Positions 55,224 through 62,733 of a stretch of 64,000 nt of DNA are shown in pieces. The position numbers and the translations under genes were made by a program. The notes beneath the pieces are model-generated. The model ran no database searches. It was not told the DNA's origin and saw nothing but the letters and a program-made list of their open reading frames with translations. The DNA lies in the NCBI GenBank assembly GCA_944325345.1, contig CALUZV010000010.1, positions 1 to 64,000 of the forward strand, in the 5' to 3' direction. Each line of letters starts with the position of its first letter. The first letter of the stretch is position 1. The DNA comes from an uncultured Parabacteroides sp. (GTDB lineage Bacteria > Bacteroidota > Bacteroidia > Bacteroidales > Tannerellaceae).

Positions 55224-56188
55224 TTAAGGTAGGAATCATTGGTGGAGCAGGCTATACGGCGGGTGAGCTGATACGCCTGCTCATCAACCATCCGGATGTG
55301 GAAATCGCGTTCGTGAACAGCTCGAGCAACGCCGGCAACAAGATTACCGACGTGCACGAGGGCTTGTTCGGCGAAACGGACCTCCGCTTCACCAGCGAAC
55401 TCCCGCTCGACGAGATAGACTGCCTCTTCTTCTGCACCGCGCACGGCGACACGAAGAAGTTCATGGAGAGCCACGAGGTGCCTGCCTCCGTCAAGATTAT
55501 CGACTTGAGCATGGACTACCGCATCGAGGACGGGACGCACGACTTCGTCTATGGCCTCCCGGAGCTGAACCGCCGTCGGATTTGCAAAGCGCAGCATGTC
55601 GCCAACCCCGGTTGCTTCGCCACGTGTATCCAGCTGGGTCTCCTCCCGCTGGCCAAGCATCTGATGTTGAACTCCGACTTGCACGTGAACGCGATTACCG
55701 GCTCGACGGGTGCGGGTGTGAAGCCTTCCGCCACGTCGCATTATAGCTGGCGCAACGACAACGTATCTATCTACAAGCCGTTCACGCACCAGCATCTGGC
55801 GGAGATAGGACAGAGCCTCCGGCAGTTGCAGAACAGCTTCGGGAGCCGCATCAACTTCATCCCGGTGCGCGGCAGCTTCTCGCGCGGCATCTTCGCCACG
55901 ACGTATCTGGACTGCAAGATCGAGCTGGAAGAAATCATGCGCCTCTACGAGGAATATTATAGCGACCACTCGTTCACCTTCGTTACGCGCAAGAACCCGG
56001 ACTTGAAGCAAGTCGTGAACACGAACAAATGCCTCGTCCACCTCGAGCAAATCGAAGGCAAACTGCTCATCGTCTCCGTAATAGATAACCTGCTGAAGGG
56101 CGCAAGCGGCCAGGCTGTCCACAACATGAACCTGATGTTCGGCCTGGAAGAAAAAGTCGGGCTGCACCTCAAGCCTTCAGCGTTTTAA
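55220..56188 (+). CDS. argC: N-acetyl(succinyl)-gamma-glutamyl-phosphate reductase
   Basis: 322 residues. N-terminal GGAGYTAGELIRLL binds NADPH; the catalytic Cys132 is in ANPGCFATCIQLGLLPL; a downstream HQHLAEI His is the acid/base candidate. In Bacteroidales the substrate is probably the N-succinyl form (inference from known Bacteroides ArgF'). It overlaps argG by four bases. Confidence 0.95.
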   Translation: MIKVGIIGGAGYTAGELIRLLINHPDVEIAFVNSSSNAGNKITDVHEGLFGETDLRFTSELPLDEIDCLFFCTAHGDTKKFMESHEVPASVKIIDLSMDYRIEDGTHDFVYGLPELNRRRICKAQHVANPGCFATCIQLGLLPLAKHLMLNSDLHVNAITGSTGAGVKPSATSHYSWRNDNVSIYKPFTHQHLAEIGQSLRQLQNSFGSRINFIPVRGSFSRGIFATTYLDCKIELEEIMRLYEEYYSDHSFTFVTRKNPDLKQVVNTNKCLVHLEQIEGKLLIVSVIDNLLKGASGQAVHNMNLMFGLEEKVGLHLKPSAF

Positions 56189-56338
56189 GAATTGACAATT
56201 GAGAATGGACAATTGACAATTATAGAAAAGAATCGGTTTAATCATCATTTTAAAAGTTAGGGCAAGCGACTTTTCGGCATAAGGCAATCAAAGAAATGAA
56301 TTGTCAATTGTCAATCGTCAATTGTCAATTAAAAAGTT
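56189..56338. repeat. TTGACAATTG-type inverted repeat between argC and argD
   Basis: AATTGACAATTGAGAATGG copies at 56192-56222 face TTGTCAATTGTCAATCG copies at 56300-56330. The 75-bp centre shows nothing recognisable. Same family as at 22929 and 23433. Confidence 0.85.
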
Positions 56339-57463
56339 ATGAAACTCTTTGACGTTTATCCTTTATTCGATATAGAGATTGTCAAGGGCAAGGGCTGCCA
56401 CGTCTGGGACACCAACGGCACCGAGTACCTCGACCTCTACGGCGGCCATGCCGTCATCTCCGTAGGACATAGCCACCCGACCTATGTGAAGGCCATCAGC
56501 GACCAAGTCAGCAAGCTGGGCTTTTACTCCAATTCGGTGATTAACTCGCTCCAGCAGAAGCTCGCCGACCGCCTCGGCAAGGCTTCGGGCTACGACGACT
56601 ACGCCTTGTTCCTGATTAACTCCGGTGCCGAGGCGAACGAGAACGCCCTCAAGCTCGCGTCGTTCCACAACGGCAAGAAGCGCGTCCTCGCCTTCCAGCA
56701 TTCCTTCCACGGGCGCACCTCGGCGGCTGTCCGCGTAACGGATAACCCGCGCATCATCGCCCCGGTCAATGAGGGATTGGATGTTACTTACCTCCCGCTC
56801 AACGACCCCTTCGCCGTCGAAGCCGAACTCCGCAAGGGCGGCGTCTCGTCGGTCATCATCGAGGGCATCCAGGGCGTGGGCGGCATCCAGTTGCCGACGG
56901 ACGAGTTCATGCGCGACCTCCGCACGCTCTGCACCAAGTACGAAGCGGTGCTCATCCTCGACGAAATCCAGTCCGGCTACGGCCGTAGCGGGAAATTCTT
57001 CGCCCACCAATACGCCGGCATCCGTCCGGACATCATCACCGTGGCCAAGGGCATCGCCAACGGCTTCCCGATGGGCGCAGTCCTGATAAGCCCCATGTTC
57101 AAACCGTCTTACGGAATGCTCGGCACGACCTTCGGCGGCAACCATCTGGCCTGCGCCGCTGCCATCGCCGTGCTCGACATCATGGAATCGGAGCATCTGG
57201 TGGACAACGCGAAGCAAGTCGGCGACTACCTCATCCGCGAATTGCTCGAACTGCCCGGCATCAAGGAAATCCGTGGCCGTGGCCTGATGATCGGCATCGA
57301 GTTCGAGGACTCCATCAAGGAAATCCGCAGCCGCCTCCTGTTCGACGAGAAAGTATTTACCGGCGTGGCCGGGATGCACACCATCCGCCTCCTCCCGCCG
57401 CTCTGCCTGACGATGGACGAGGCCGCCGAGTTCATCGCACGCTTCAAGCGGGTGTTGCCATAA
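56339..57463 (+). CDS. argD: Acetyl/succinylornithine aminotransferase
   Basis: 374 residues, class III aminotransferase. NSGAEANENALKLA is the phosphate-binding region, LILDEIQSGYGRSG holds the PLP-ring Asp, and Lys237 in ITVAKGIANGFPMGA is the Schiff base. It converts N-acyl-glutamate semialdehyde to N-acylornithine. It is the last gene of the arginine cluster, followed by a strong terminator. Other class III substrates are possible but the context is decisive. Confidence 0.94.
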   Translation: MKLFDVYPLFDIEIVKGKGCHVWDTNGTEYLDLYGGHAVISVGHSHPTYVKAISDQVSKLGFYSNSVINSLQQKLADRLGKASGYDDYALFLINSGAEANENALKLASFHNGKKRVLAFQHSFHGRTSAAVRVTDNPRIIAPVNEGLDVTYLPLNDPFAVEAELRKGGVSSVIIEGIQGVGGIQLPTDEFMRDLRTLCTKYEAVLILDEIQSGYGRSGKFFAHQYAGIRPDIITVAKGIANGFPMGAVLISPMFKPSYGMLGTTFGGNHLACAAAIAVLDIMESEHLVDNAKQVGDYLIRELLELPGIKEIRGRGLMIGIEFEDSIKEIRSRLLFDEKVFTGVAGMHTIRLLPPLCLTMDEAAEFIARFKRVLP

Positions 57464-57496
57464 GGCGTTGAGCCTCTTTATTGATAGAATAGCAAA

Positions 57497-57535
57497 CCAA
57501 GCACGAAGAATAAATAAGTCCGTGCTTGGTTTTTT
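57497..57535 (+). terminator. Rho-independent terminator of the arginine cluster
   Basis: CCAAGCACG pairs with CGTGCTTGG across a 15-base loop, followed by TTTTTT. Confidence 0.88.
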
Positions 57536-57743
57536 GCCTTTATTGTTCCGTCATGTATGATAAGGCGTCCGAAATTTATAACTATTTAACGCGTCATTTT
57601 TGCCCATCTCTTTCCTTTTACAGTAATCCTTCCTACCTTTGTTCTGCTCGTTCCCTCCTCCCCCACTTTCTGTTCTCCAACTTCCAAATTTGGTGGCAGG
57701 ACGACGGCTCGGAAAGTTACGAGTAGCGCTCTTGCCTTCAAGT

Positions 57744-57965
57744 TCATTACTTGTATCGGTTGAAGTAATAAAATTGGAACCAATTTTGAGGCTTCGACTG
57801 GTAGAAGTTGTAAAATTGGAGGCAATTTCTGTACTTCGACGTGTAGAAGTAATAAAATTGGAAGCAATTTGAGAACTTCGACACGTAGAAGCTACAAAAT
57901 TGGAACCAATTTCATAGCTTCTACATGTAAAAGTAATCAAGTTGATAGCAATTTGATGTTTTTCA
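57744..57965. repeat. Palindrome array K: 42-bp period, 5 units, two 16-bp dyads per unit
   Basis: AAATTG-N4-CAATTT begins at 57771, 57813, 57855 and 57897 (variant AAGTTG at 57939), exactly 42 bp apart. Half-way in each unit is CTTC-N8-GAAG (57792, 57834, 57876, variants at 57750 and 57918). Both dyads are 16 bp with centres 21 bp apart. Half-sites are conserved and spacers vary. The preceding stretch 57536-57743 shows no gene. The array ends about 95 bases before the DUF6261-like gene at 58060. Confidence 0.94.
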
Positions 57966-58059
57966 CAGCATCAAGTAGCGAAATTAGAGCTATTTACATA
58001 AAATGATAAGAAAAACGAGAATGAAATAAGATTTTATTAACAATTAAAAGACAAGAATT

Positions 58060-59010
58060 ATGGAAAGGAACATTTTAATCCCTTTGATTAGTTTTTATGC
58101 GTGGAACCGCGAGGAAATTGCCACTTTCCTCTCCCGCTACCTCTCCCGCCTCTTCAAGCAACAGTCGTCCTCCGAGCCGGGGCAACCCAGCGTGCAAGCG
58201 GAAGATATCGAAGATGTTGAGGCGTTGAACATCAAGGCTGAATGGATTCGGCAGTTGCAGGAAATCCTGTCGCAGCTCGAGGACAAGACGCTCCAGACCC
58301 GCGCGATGGCGGAGAGCGCCGAGATGAAGACGACCGACGAAGACCGCGTCCGCGTGGCGCAGTACATCATCACGCGCATCCTGGATTACAAGCTCTTACC
58401 CACCGAGGCCGAGCGCACGGCGGCGGAGAAGATGGTGCTCGAAATCACGCCCTACCGCGGCTTCTACAAGAAACCCGTGGGGCAGCGTACGTCGCTGATT
58501 AACGGCTTGGTACACGACGCGAGCAAGGAGGAGTACAGCGAGAACATCACGACGCTCCACCTCACCGAGTCCATCGCCGAGTTGCAACGCCTCAACGCCC
58601 TCTACGAGAGTCTGGCAGAGCAGCGCGAGGCGAAGGAAAAGATTAAGCAAGAAAACGTTACCGTGGCCGACCTGACCGACCAAGCCGCCATCCTCATCAA
58701 CAACATGAACGACTACGCCAACGCCTCGAGCCTCCTCGAGCCGAGCGATGCCGCCGACACCTTCGTCCGCGACATCATCAAACTCTACGATTCTTCGCGC
58801 GAGGCACGTAACCGCCGCGACAACGACCGCGAGGACGCCGATAAACCCGCCGGAGAAACGCCCGAGACACCCGACGAAGAGCTGCCGAGCGGCGGCGACG
58901 AGACGCCGGAAACTCCCGATGAGGAAAATCCTGGCGGAGATGAGATGCCGGAGACACCGGACGAGGAAAATCCCGGCGGGGAAGAGGACGACCGGCCGGT
59001 TGTCCAGTGA
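58060..59010 (+). CDS. DUF6261-like helical protein (paralogue 3) with acidic repeat tail
   Basis: 316 residues, no signal peptide or TM helix. The helical body has DRVRVAQYIITRIL, LPTEAERTAAEK and YRGFYKK, which align with the protein at 25707 over at least 80 residues, and more weakly with the one at 42988. The last ~55 residues are a low-complexity acidic tail of ETPDEE/NPGG repeats, unlike the basic tail of paralogue 1. Function unknown. Array K lies directly upstream. The opposite tail charges suggest possible interaction between paralogues, which is speculation. Confidence 0.8.
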   Translation: MERNILIPLISFYAWNREEIATFLSRYLSRLFKQQSSSEPGQPSVQAEDIEDVEALNIKAEWIRQLQEILSQLEDKTLQTRAMAESAEMKTTDEDRVRVAQYIITRILDYKLLPTEAERTAAEKMVLEITPYRGFYKKPVGQRTSLINGLVHDASKEEYSENITTLHLTESIAELQRLNALYESLAEQREAKEKIKQENVTVADLTDQAAILINNMNDYANASSLLEPSDAADTFVRDIIKLYDSSREARNRRDNDREDADKPAGETPETPDEELPSGGDETPETPDEENPGGDEMPETPDEENPGGEEDDRPVVQ

Positions 59011-59025
59011 GACGCTGAGAGATAA

Positions 59026-59109
59026 TTAGACGCGGATGACACGGATGGCGCGGATTTTTTAGATACACAAACAAAAAATCCGCGTTATCTGCGTCATCCG
59101 CGTCTAATT
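59026..59109. repeat. ATCCGCGT-type palindrome, left flank of the DUF4143 gene
   Basis: TTAGACGCGGATGACACGG faces ATCTGCGTCATCCGCGTCTAA around GATACACAAACAAAAAAT. Its reverse complement matches the copy at 60325-60416 over nearly its full length, including the TTGTTTGTGTATCT loop, so the two flank the ATPase gene as inverted copies. It can also terminate both neighbours. Confidence 0.9.
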
Positions 59110-60273
59110 TTATTTTTGGAACAAATGCGTATAATTCAACAATTTGATATTCCCGGCCGTATTCTCAAGCGAGCCGGCATAGACGACCGTCTTGTCGAGC
59201 ACCGGTTCCTTAATCCAGCCGTCCATCTGTTTGAGTGCCTTCTCGAAATCCACGTGGTAGGTCATGGCGGATTTGATTTCGATGGCAGACAGGCCGGAGT
59301 GGTGCTTCATGATCAAGTCTATCTCGTTTTGGTTGGAATCTCGATAGAAAAAGAGATTGCTCTCTTTCCCTTGGTTGTATCTTCTTTTCAACGCTTCCGT
59401 TACGATAAAATTCTCGAACAACGCGCCGCGCATCTTGTCCCGGGCAAGCTGTTGAGGCGATTCGATGCCGAGCAAGTGGCAGGCCAAACCCGTGTCCACG
59501 AAGTATAACTTGGGAGTCTTGGTCAGGCGTTTCCGCGAGTTCTCGAAATAAGGCGGGAGCAAGGTAACGATGTAAGACGCCTGTAATACAGAGAGCCATG
59601 CGGTAACGGTATTCGGACTGATCCCAATCTCGTTGGCCAATTCCGAAGCCTTGAACAGCGAACCGATGCGCCCGGCGCATAAGCGGATGAAGGTGTGGAA
59701 TTGCATCATGTCTTTGATTTGGAGCAAGTCGCGCACATCCTTGTCGAGATAGGTCTTGACGTAAGAAGGATAAAGGAACTTAGCGATGTTTCTTCCGGCA
59801 TAAATGGCTGGATAGAAGCCTTCGAACAGGAGTTCGTCCAACGGTTTCCGGGCTGCATCCGTTTGGATTTCCGAATAAGCCAGCGGCAATAGCTCGAAGA
59901 CAGCCGTGCGACCGGCCAGAGACTGCGAGACCTTCCGGAGCATGGCAAATTGCGAGCTGCCGGAGAGGATGAAGCGCCGTTCCGGGTGTTCATCTACAAT
60001 ACCTTGGATATAGGATAATAAGTTGGGAGCGTTGTGAACTTCGTCGAGAGCCATGCCCTCCGGATGCTGGTTTAGGAAAGCCACGGGGTCGCTTTGGGCG
60101 AAATTCCGAACGTCGATATTCTCTAAAGAGTAATAAGGGAGTTCGGCGAACTCGTTGCGAATTAAGGTCGTCTTGCCCGATTGCCGGGGACCGGTAATGG
60201 TGATGACCGAGAAATAGCGCGCCGCCTCTTTGATGACCTGAGATAATTTCCTCTGAATATAAGTTGTTTCCAT
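59110..60273 (-). CDS. DUF4143 AAA-type ATPase
   Basis: 387 residues. Walker A TGPRQSGKTT (28-37), Walker B GMALDEVHNAP near 75, sensor FILSGSSQF near 104, and a C-terminal DUF4143 domain with a nuclease-like core (EIDLIMKHHSGLSAIEIKSA near 315-335). Members of this family are abundant and variable in Bacteroidota and often sit in mobile or accessory DNA; function is unsettled (some are proposed antitoxin or restriction-like factors). The gene is bracketed by inverted palindromes at 59026 and 60325. Confidence 0.9.
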   Translation of the reverse strand: METTYIQRKLSQVIKEAARYFSVITITGPRQSGKTTLIRNEFAELPYYSLENIDVRNFAQSDPVAFLNQHPEGMALDEVHNAPNLLSYIQGIVDEHPERRFILSGSSQFAMLRKVSQSLAGRTAVFELLPLAYSEIQTDAARKPLDELLFEGFYPAIYAGRNIAKFLYPSYVKTYLDKDVRDLLQIKDMMQFHTFIRLCAGRIGSLFKASELANEIGISPNTVTAWLSVLQASYIVTLLPPYFENSRKRLTKTPKLYFVDTGLACHLLGIESPQQLARDKMRGALFENFIVTEALKRRYNQGKESNLFFYRDSNQNEIDLIMKHHSGLSAIEIKSAMTYHVDFEKALKQMDGWIKEPVLDKTVVYAGSLENTAGNIKLLNYTHLFQK

Positions 60274-60324
60274 CTCGTCTATGCAAATTTGAAATGCAAC
60301 TGCAAATTTACATAAACTCGGGTA

Positions 60325-60416
60325 AATTAGACGCGGATTGCACGGATGACGCGGATTTTTTTGTTTGTGTATCTCAAATAATCCGCGTGATCCGTGTCAT
60401 CCGCGTCTAATTTTAT
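60325..60416. repeat. ATCCGCGT-type palindrome, right flank of the DUF4143 gene
   Basis: TTAGACGCGGATTGCACGG faces ATCCGTGTCATCCGCGTCTAA around TTTGTTTGTGTATCTCAAAT. It is the inverted copy of 59026-59109. It lies between the ATPase and AraC genes, both on the minus strand, and can terminate AraC transcription. Confidence 0.9.
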
Positions 60417-60427
60417 CTTACCGCGTA

Positions 60428-61354
60428 TTACTTTTTCAACACTTTCACTGTCTCGTCCTCTGTCTTGACGATAAACTCCTTCGGCGTCATCCCCGTCTGC
60501 TTCTTGAACCAGCGGCTGAAGTGCTGCGGATAGGGGAAACCCAGTTCGTAAGCTATCTCGCTGAGGGACTTGCGGGGGTCGAAGACGCGGGCTTTGGCGA
60601 CCTCGAGCGTTCGGAGTTGGATGTGCTTCAGGGCAGACGTGCCGGTTTCTTTCTTCAGGATGTCGCTCAGGTAGTTGGGCGAGAGGCAGAGGCAGTCGGC
60701 ACAATATTGGACGGTGGGCAGACCATCGGTGGCCGACTTGCCCGTCAGGAAATAGTCGTCCAAGAGGGTTTCGAGGCGGGCTAGGATGTCGCTGTTTAGC
60801 TTCTCGCGGGTGATGAACTGGCGGTCGTAGAAGCGGACGCAATAGTCGAGGAGCAACTTGATATTGTCGATAATCAGCGATTTGCTATGTTTGTCGATGG
60901 GATAACGCAATTCCTCTTTGATGTTTGCCAGGCAAGCGAGGACCGTCTGCCGCTCCTGCTCGGAGAGATGGAGGCCTTCGTTGGCATTATACGAGAAGAA
61001 GGAATAATCTTTTATCAATCCCGCGAGGGGCGTGCGGCGCAGGAACTCGGGGTGGAAGCACAAGGCCCATCCCTCGGGCTGGTGCAAGCGACCGTCGTCT
61101 TCCGAGCCCATCACCTGCCCGGGGGCGATGAAGAGCATCGTGCCGCGTCGGTAGTCATACTGGCTGCGGCCGTACCTCAAGGTGCCACAATCGGCATCTT
61201 TCAGCAATACGGTATAGATATGGTAGAACTTCCGGCCGAAGCGCAGGGGCTTGGCCTCGTGCCCGTCGATGACGCTGACCAGCGGGTGCGGGGTCTCTAC
61301 GCCGAAGTAGTCGTTGTAGGACTGGACGGAGTCGATTTGGAGTATGGGGGTCAT
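60428..61354 (-). CDS. AraC family transcriptional regulator
   Basis: 308 residues: an N-terminal cupin-like ligand domain (FGRKFYHIYTVLLKD; GTMLFIAPGQVM) and a C-terminal AraC DNA-binding domain with two helix-turn-helix units (LSPNYLSDILKKETG; LSEIAYELGFPYPQHFSRWFKKQTG). It is divergent from the Tat-type aldo/keto reductase at 61527 across 172 bases with back-to-back promoters, so it probably controls that gene and the downstream hydrolase. Confidence 0.95.
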   Translation of the reverse strand: MTPILQIDSVQSYNDYFGVETPHPLVSVIDGHEAKPLRFGRKFYHIYTVLLKDADCGTLRYGRSQYDYRRGTMLFIAPGQVMGSEDDGRLHQPEGWALCFHPEFLRRTPLAGLIKDYSFFSYNANEGLHLSEQERQTVLACLANIKEELRYPIDKHSKSLIIDNIKLLLDYCVRFYDRQFITREKLNSDILARLETLLDDYFLTGKSATDGLPTVQYCADCLCLSPNYLSDILKKETGTSALKHIQLRTLEVAKARVFDPRKSLSEIAYELGFPYPQHFSRWFKKQTGMTPKEFIVKTEDETVKVLKK

Positions 61355-61386
61355 GGGGTATTCTATTATGCCGTATTAGTGTAGGG

Positions 61387-61394
61387 CAAATGTA
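61387..61394 (-). promoter_or_regulatory. -7 box for the AraC regulator gene
   Basis: TACATTTG on the minus strand, 32 bases before the ATG at 61354. Confidence 0.55.
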
Positions 61395-61491
61395 CGAATA
61401 TTCTCCAAAAAAGTAGAGGCTTTCTCGGTATATCTACGATTTTGGTTATTCTGCCGATATTTTTGATACATCTCTGTCAGAATGGAGGCTC

Positions 61492-61499
61492 TATCTTTG
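61492..61499 (+). promoter_or_regulatory. -7 box for the Tat-type aldo/keto reductase gene
   Basis: TATCTTTG, 27 bases before the ATG at 61527. The 100 bases between this and the AraC promoter are a likely place for AraC operators, but I see no clear direct repeat. Confidence 0.6.
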
Positions 61500-61526
61500 C
61501 AACATCATTAATATCAAAAGAAGAAT

Positions 61527-62681
61527 ATGAAACACGTACAATCTTTTTCCCGCCGTAGCTTCCTGAAGGCTGCGGCCCTGGGCAGCGTCGCTTTCTGCGC
61601 CTCTCCATCTATGAGTCAAGCGAAAGAAACAGAAGTAGGAATGGTATCGGTGAAGGGGGATAGCTCTTGTGCCTCCGTCGCCGGCAAGAGGCGGACATTG
61701 GGTAGCGGGCAAGCTGCCTTCACCGTCTCAGCTATGGGCTTCGGCTGCATGGGCCTGAACTATCATCGGAGCGAACATCCTTCGGAGGAGGCTTGCATCC
61801 GTCTGGTACACGAGGCTGTCGAGCGGGGTGTTACGCTCTTTGACACCGCCGAGAGCTACGGCCCGTTTACGAATGAGCGGTTAATGGGCAAGGCTTTGAA
61901 GGGCTATACCGACCGCGTCTTTGTTACTTCTAAGTTTGGACACAAGTATGTAAATGGTGTGCAGGTCAAGACCGAAGAGGATAGCTCGCCCGCCAATATC
62001 CGCAAGGTCTGCGAGAACTCCTTGCGCAGCCTTGGCATAGAGACCTTAGGCATGTTCTACCAACACCGGAGCGACCCGAACGCGCCTATCGAGACGGTGG
62101 CCGAAACCATCGCCGACTTAATCAAGGAGGGCAAAATTCTCCATTGGGGACTTTGCGAGGTGAATGCCGACACTATCCGCCGCGCCCACGCCATCTGCCC
62201 GCTGACGGCTATCCAGAGCGAGTATCACCTGATGCATCGCACGGTGGAAGAGAGCGTTTTGCCCCTCTGCCGCGAGCTGGGAATCGGCTTCGTGCCTTAT
62301 AGTCCTATAAACAGAGGGTTCCTCGGTGGCCTGATTAACGAATACACGCAGTTCAGCCCAAATGACAATCGCCAGACTTTGCCACGCTTCCAGCCCGAAG
62401 CCATCCGCCAGAACCTGCGCATCGTGGAGGTCTTGAATGCCTTCGGTCGGACGCGAGGATATACGCCTGCCCAGATAGCCTTGGCTTGGCTGATGCACAA
62501 GGCGCCTTTTATCGTCCCTATCCCCGGCACAACGAAGCTGGCGCATCTGGAAGAGAATCTCCGTGCGACGGATATTTCTTTTACAGAAGAAGAGATGAAG
62601 GAACTGGAAGAGAAAGTATTTGCGATTCCCGTCGTAGGGAGCCGCTATGATGCGCTGCAGGAATCGAAGGTACAACGGTAG
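61527..62681 (+). CDS. Aldo/keto reductase with twin-arginine signal
   Basis: 384 residues. The N-terminus FSRRSFLKAAALG is a Tat signal followed by a hydrophobic stretch and likely cleavage near SQA, so the enzyme is exported folded with cofactor. The reductase domain starts near residue 55 and carries the tetrad Asp106, Tyr111, Lys136 and His180 (FDTAESY, TSKFG, MFYQHR). It is related to the frameshifted reductase at 1041. A GTAGAGACGCGAT palindrome overlaps its stop codon and a lipoprotein hydrolase gene follows. AraC control is likely. Confidence 0.92.
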   Translation: MKHVQSFSRRSFLKAAALGSVAFCASPSMSQAKETEVGMVSVKGDSSCASVAGKRRTLGSGQAAFTVSAMGFGCMGLNYHRSEHPSEEACIRLVHEAVERGVTLFDTAESYGPFTNERLMGKALKGYTDRVFVTSKFGHKYVNGVQVKTEEDSSPANIRKVCENSLRSLGIETLGMFYQHRSDPNAPIETVAETIADLIKEGKILHWGLCEVNADTIRRAHAICPLTAIQSEYHLMHRTVEESVLPLCRELGIGFVPYSPINRGFLGGLINEYTQFSPNDNRQTLPRFQPEAIRQNLRIVEVLNAFGRTRGYTPAQIALAWLMHKAPFIVPIPGTTKLAHLEENLRATDISFTEEEMKELEEKVFAIPVVGSRYDALQESKVQR

Positions 62682-62705
62682 AGACGCGATGAATCGCGTC
62701 TCTAC
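62678..62705. repeat. GTAGAGACGCGAT palindrome
   Basis: GTAGAGACGCGAT, two loop bases, then ATCGCGTCTCTAC in a perfect stem overlapping the reductase stop codon. This is a widely dispersed palindrome in Bacteroidota and some cyanobacteria. Confidence 0.9.
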
Positions 62706-62733
62706 AACGAATCTAATAAATAAATTACGCAAT

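Noticed and set aside
62678..62705. Novel hairpin after the Tat-type reductase
   Set aside because: GTAGAGACGCGAT palindromes are a common dispersed repeat, so it is annotated but not put forward as a finding.
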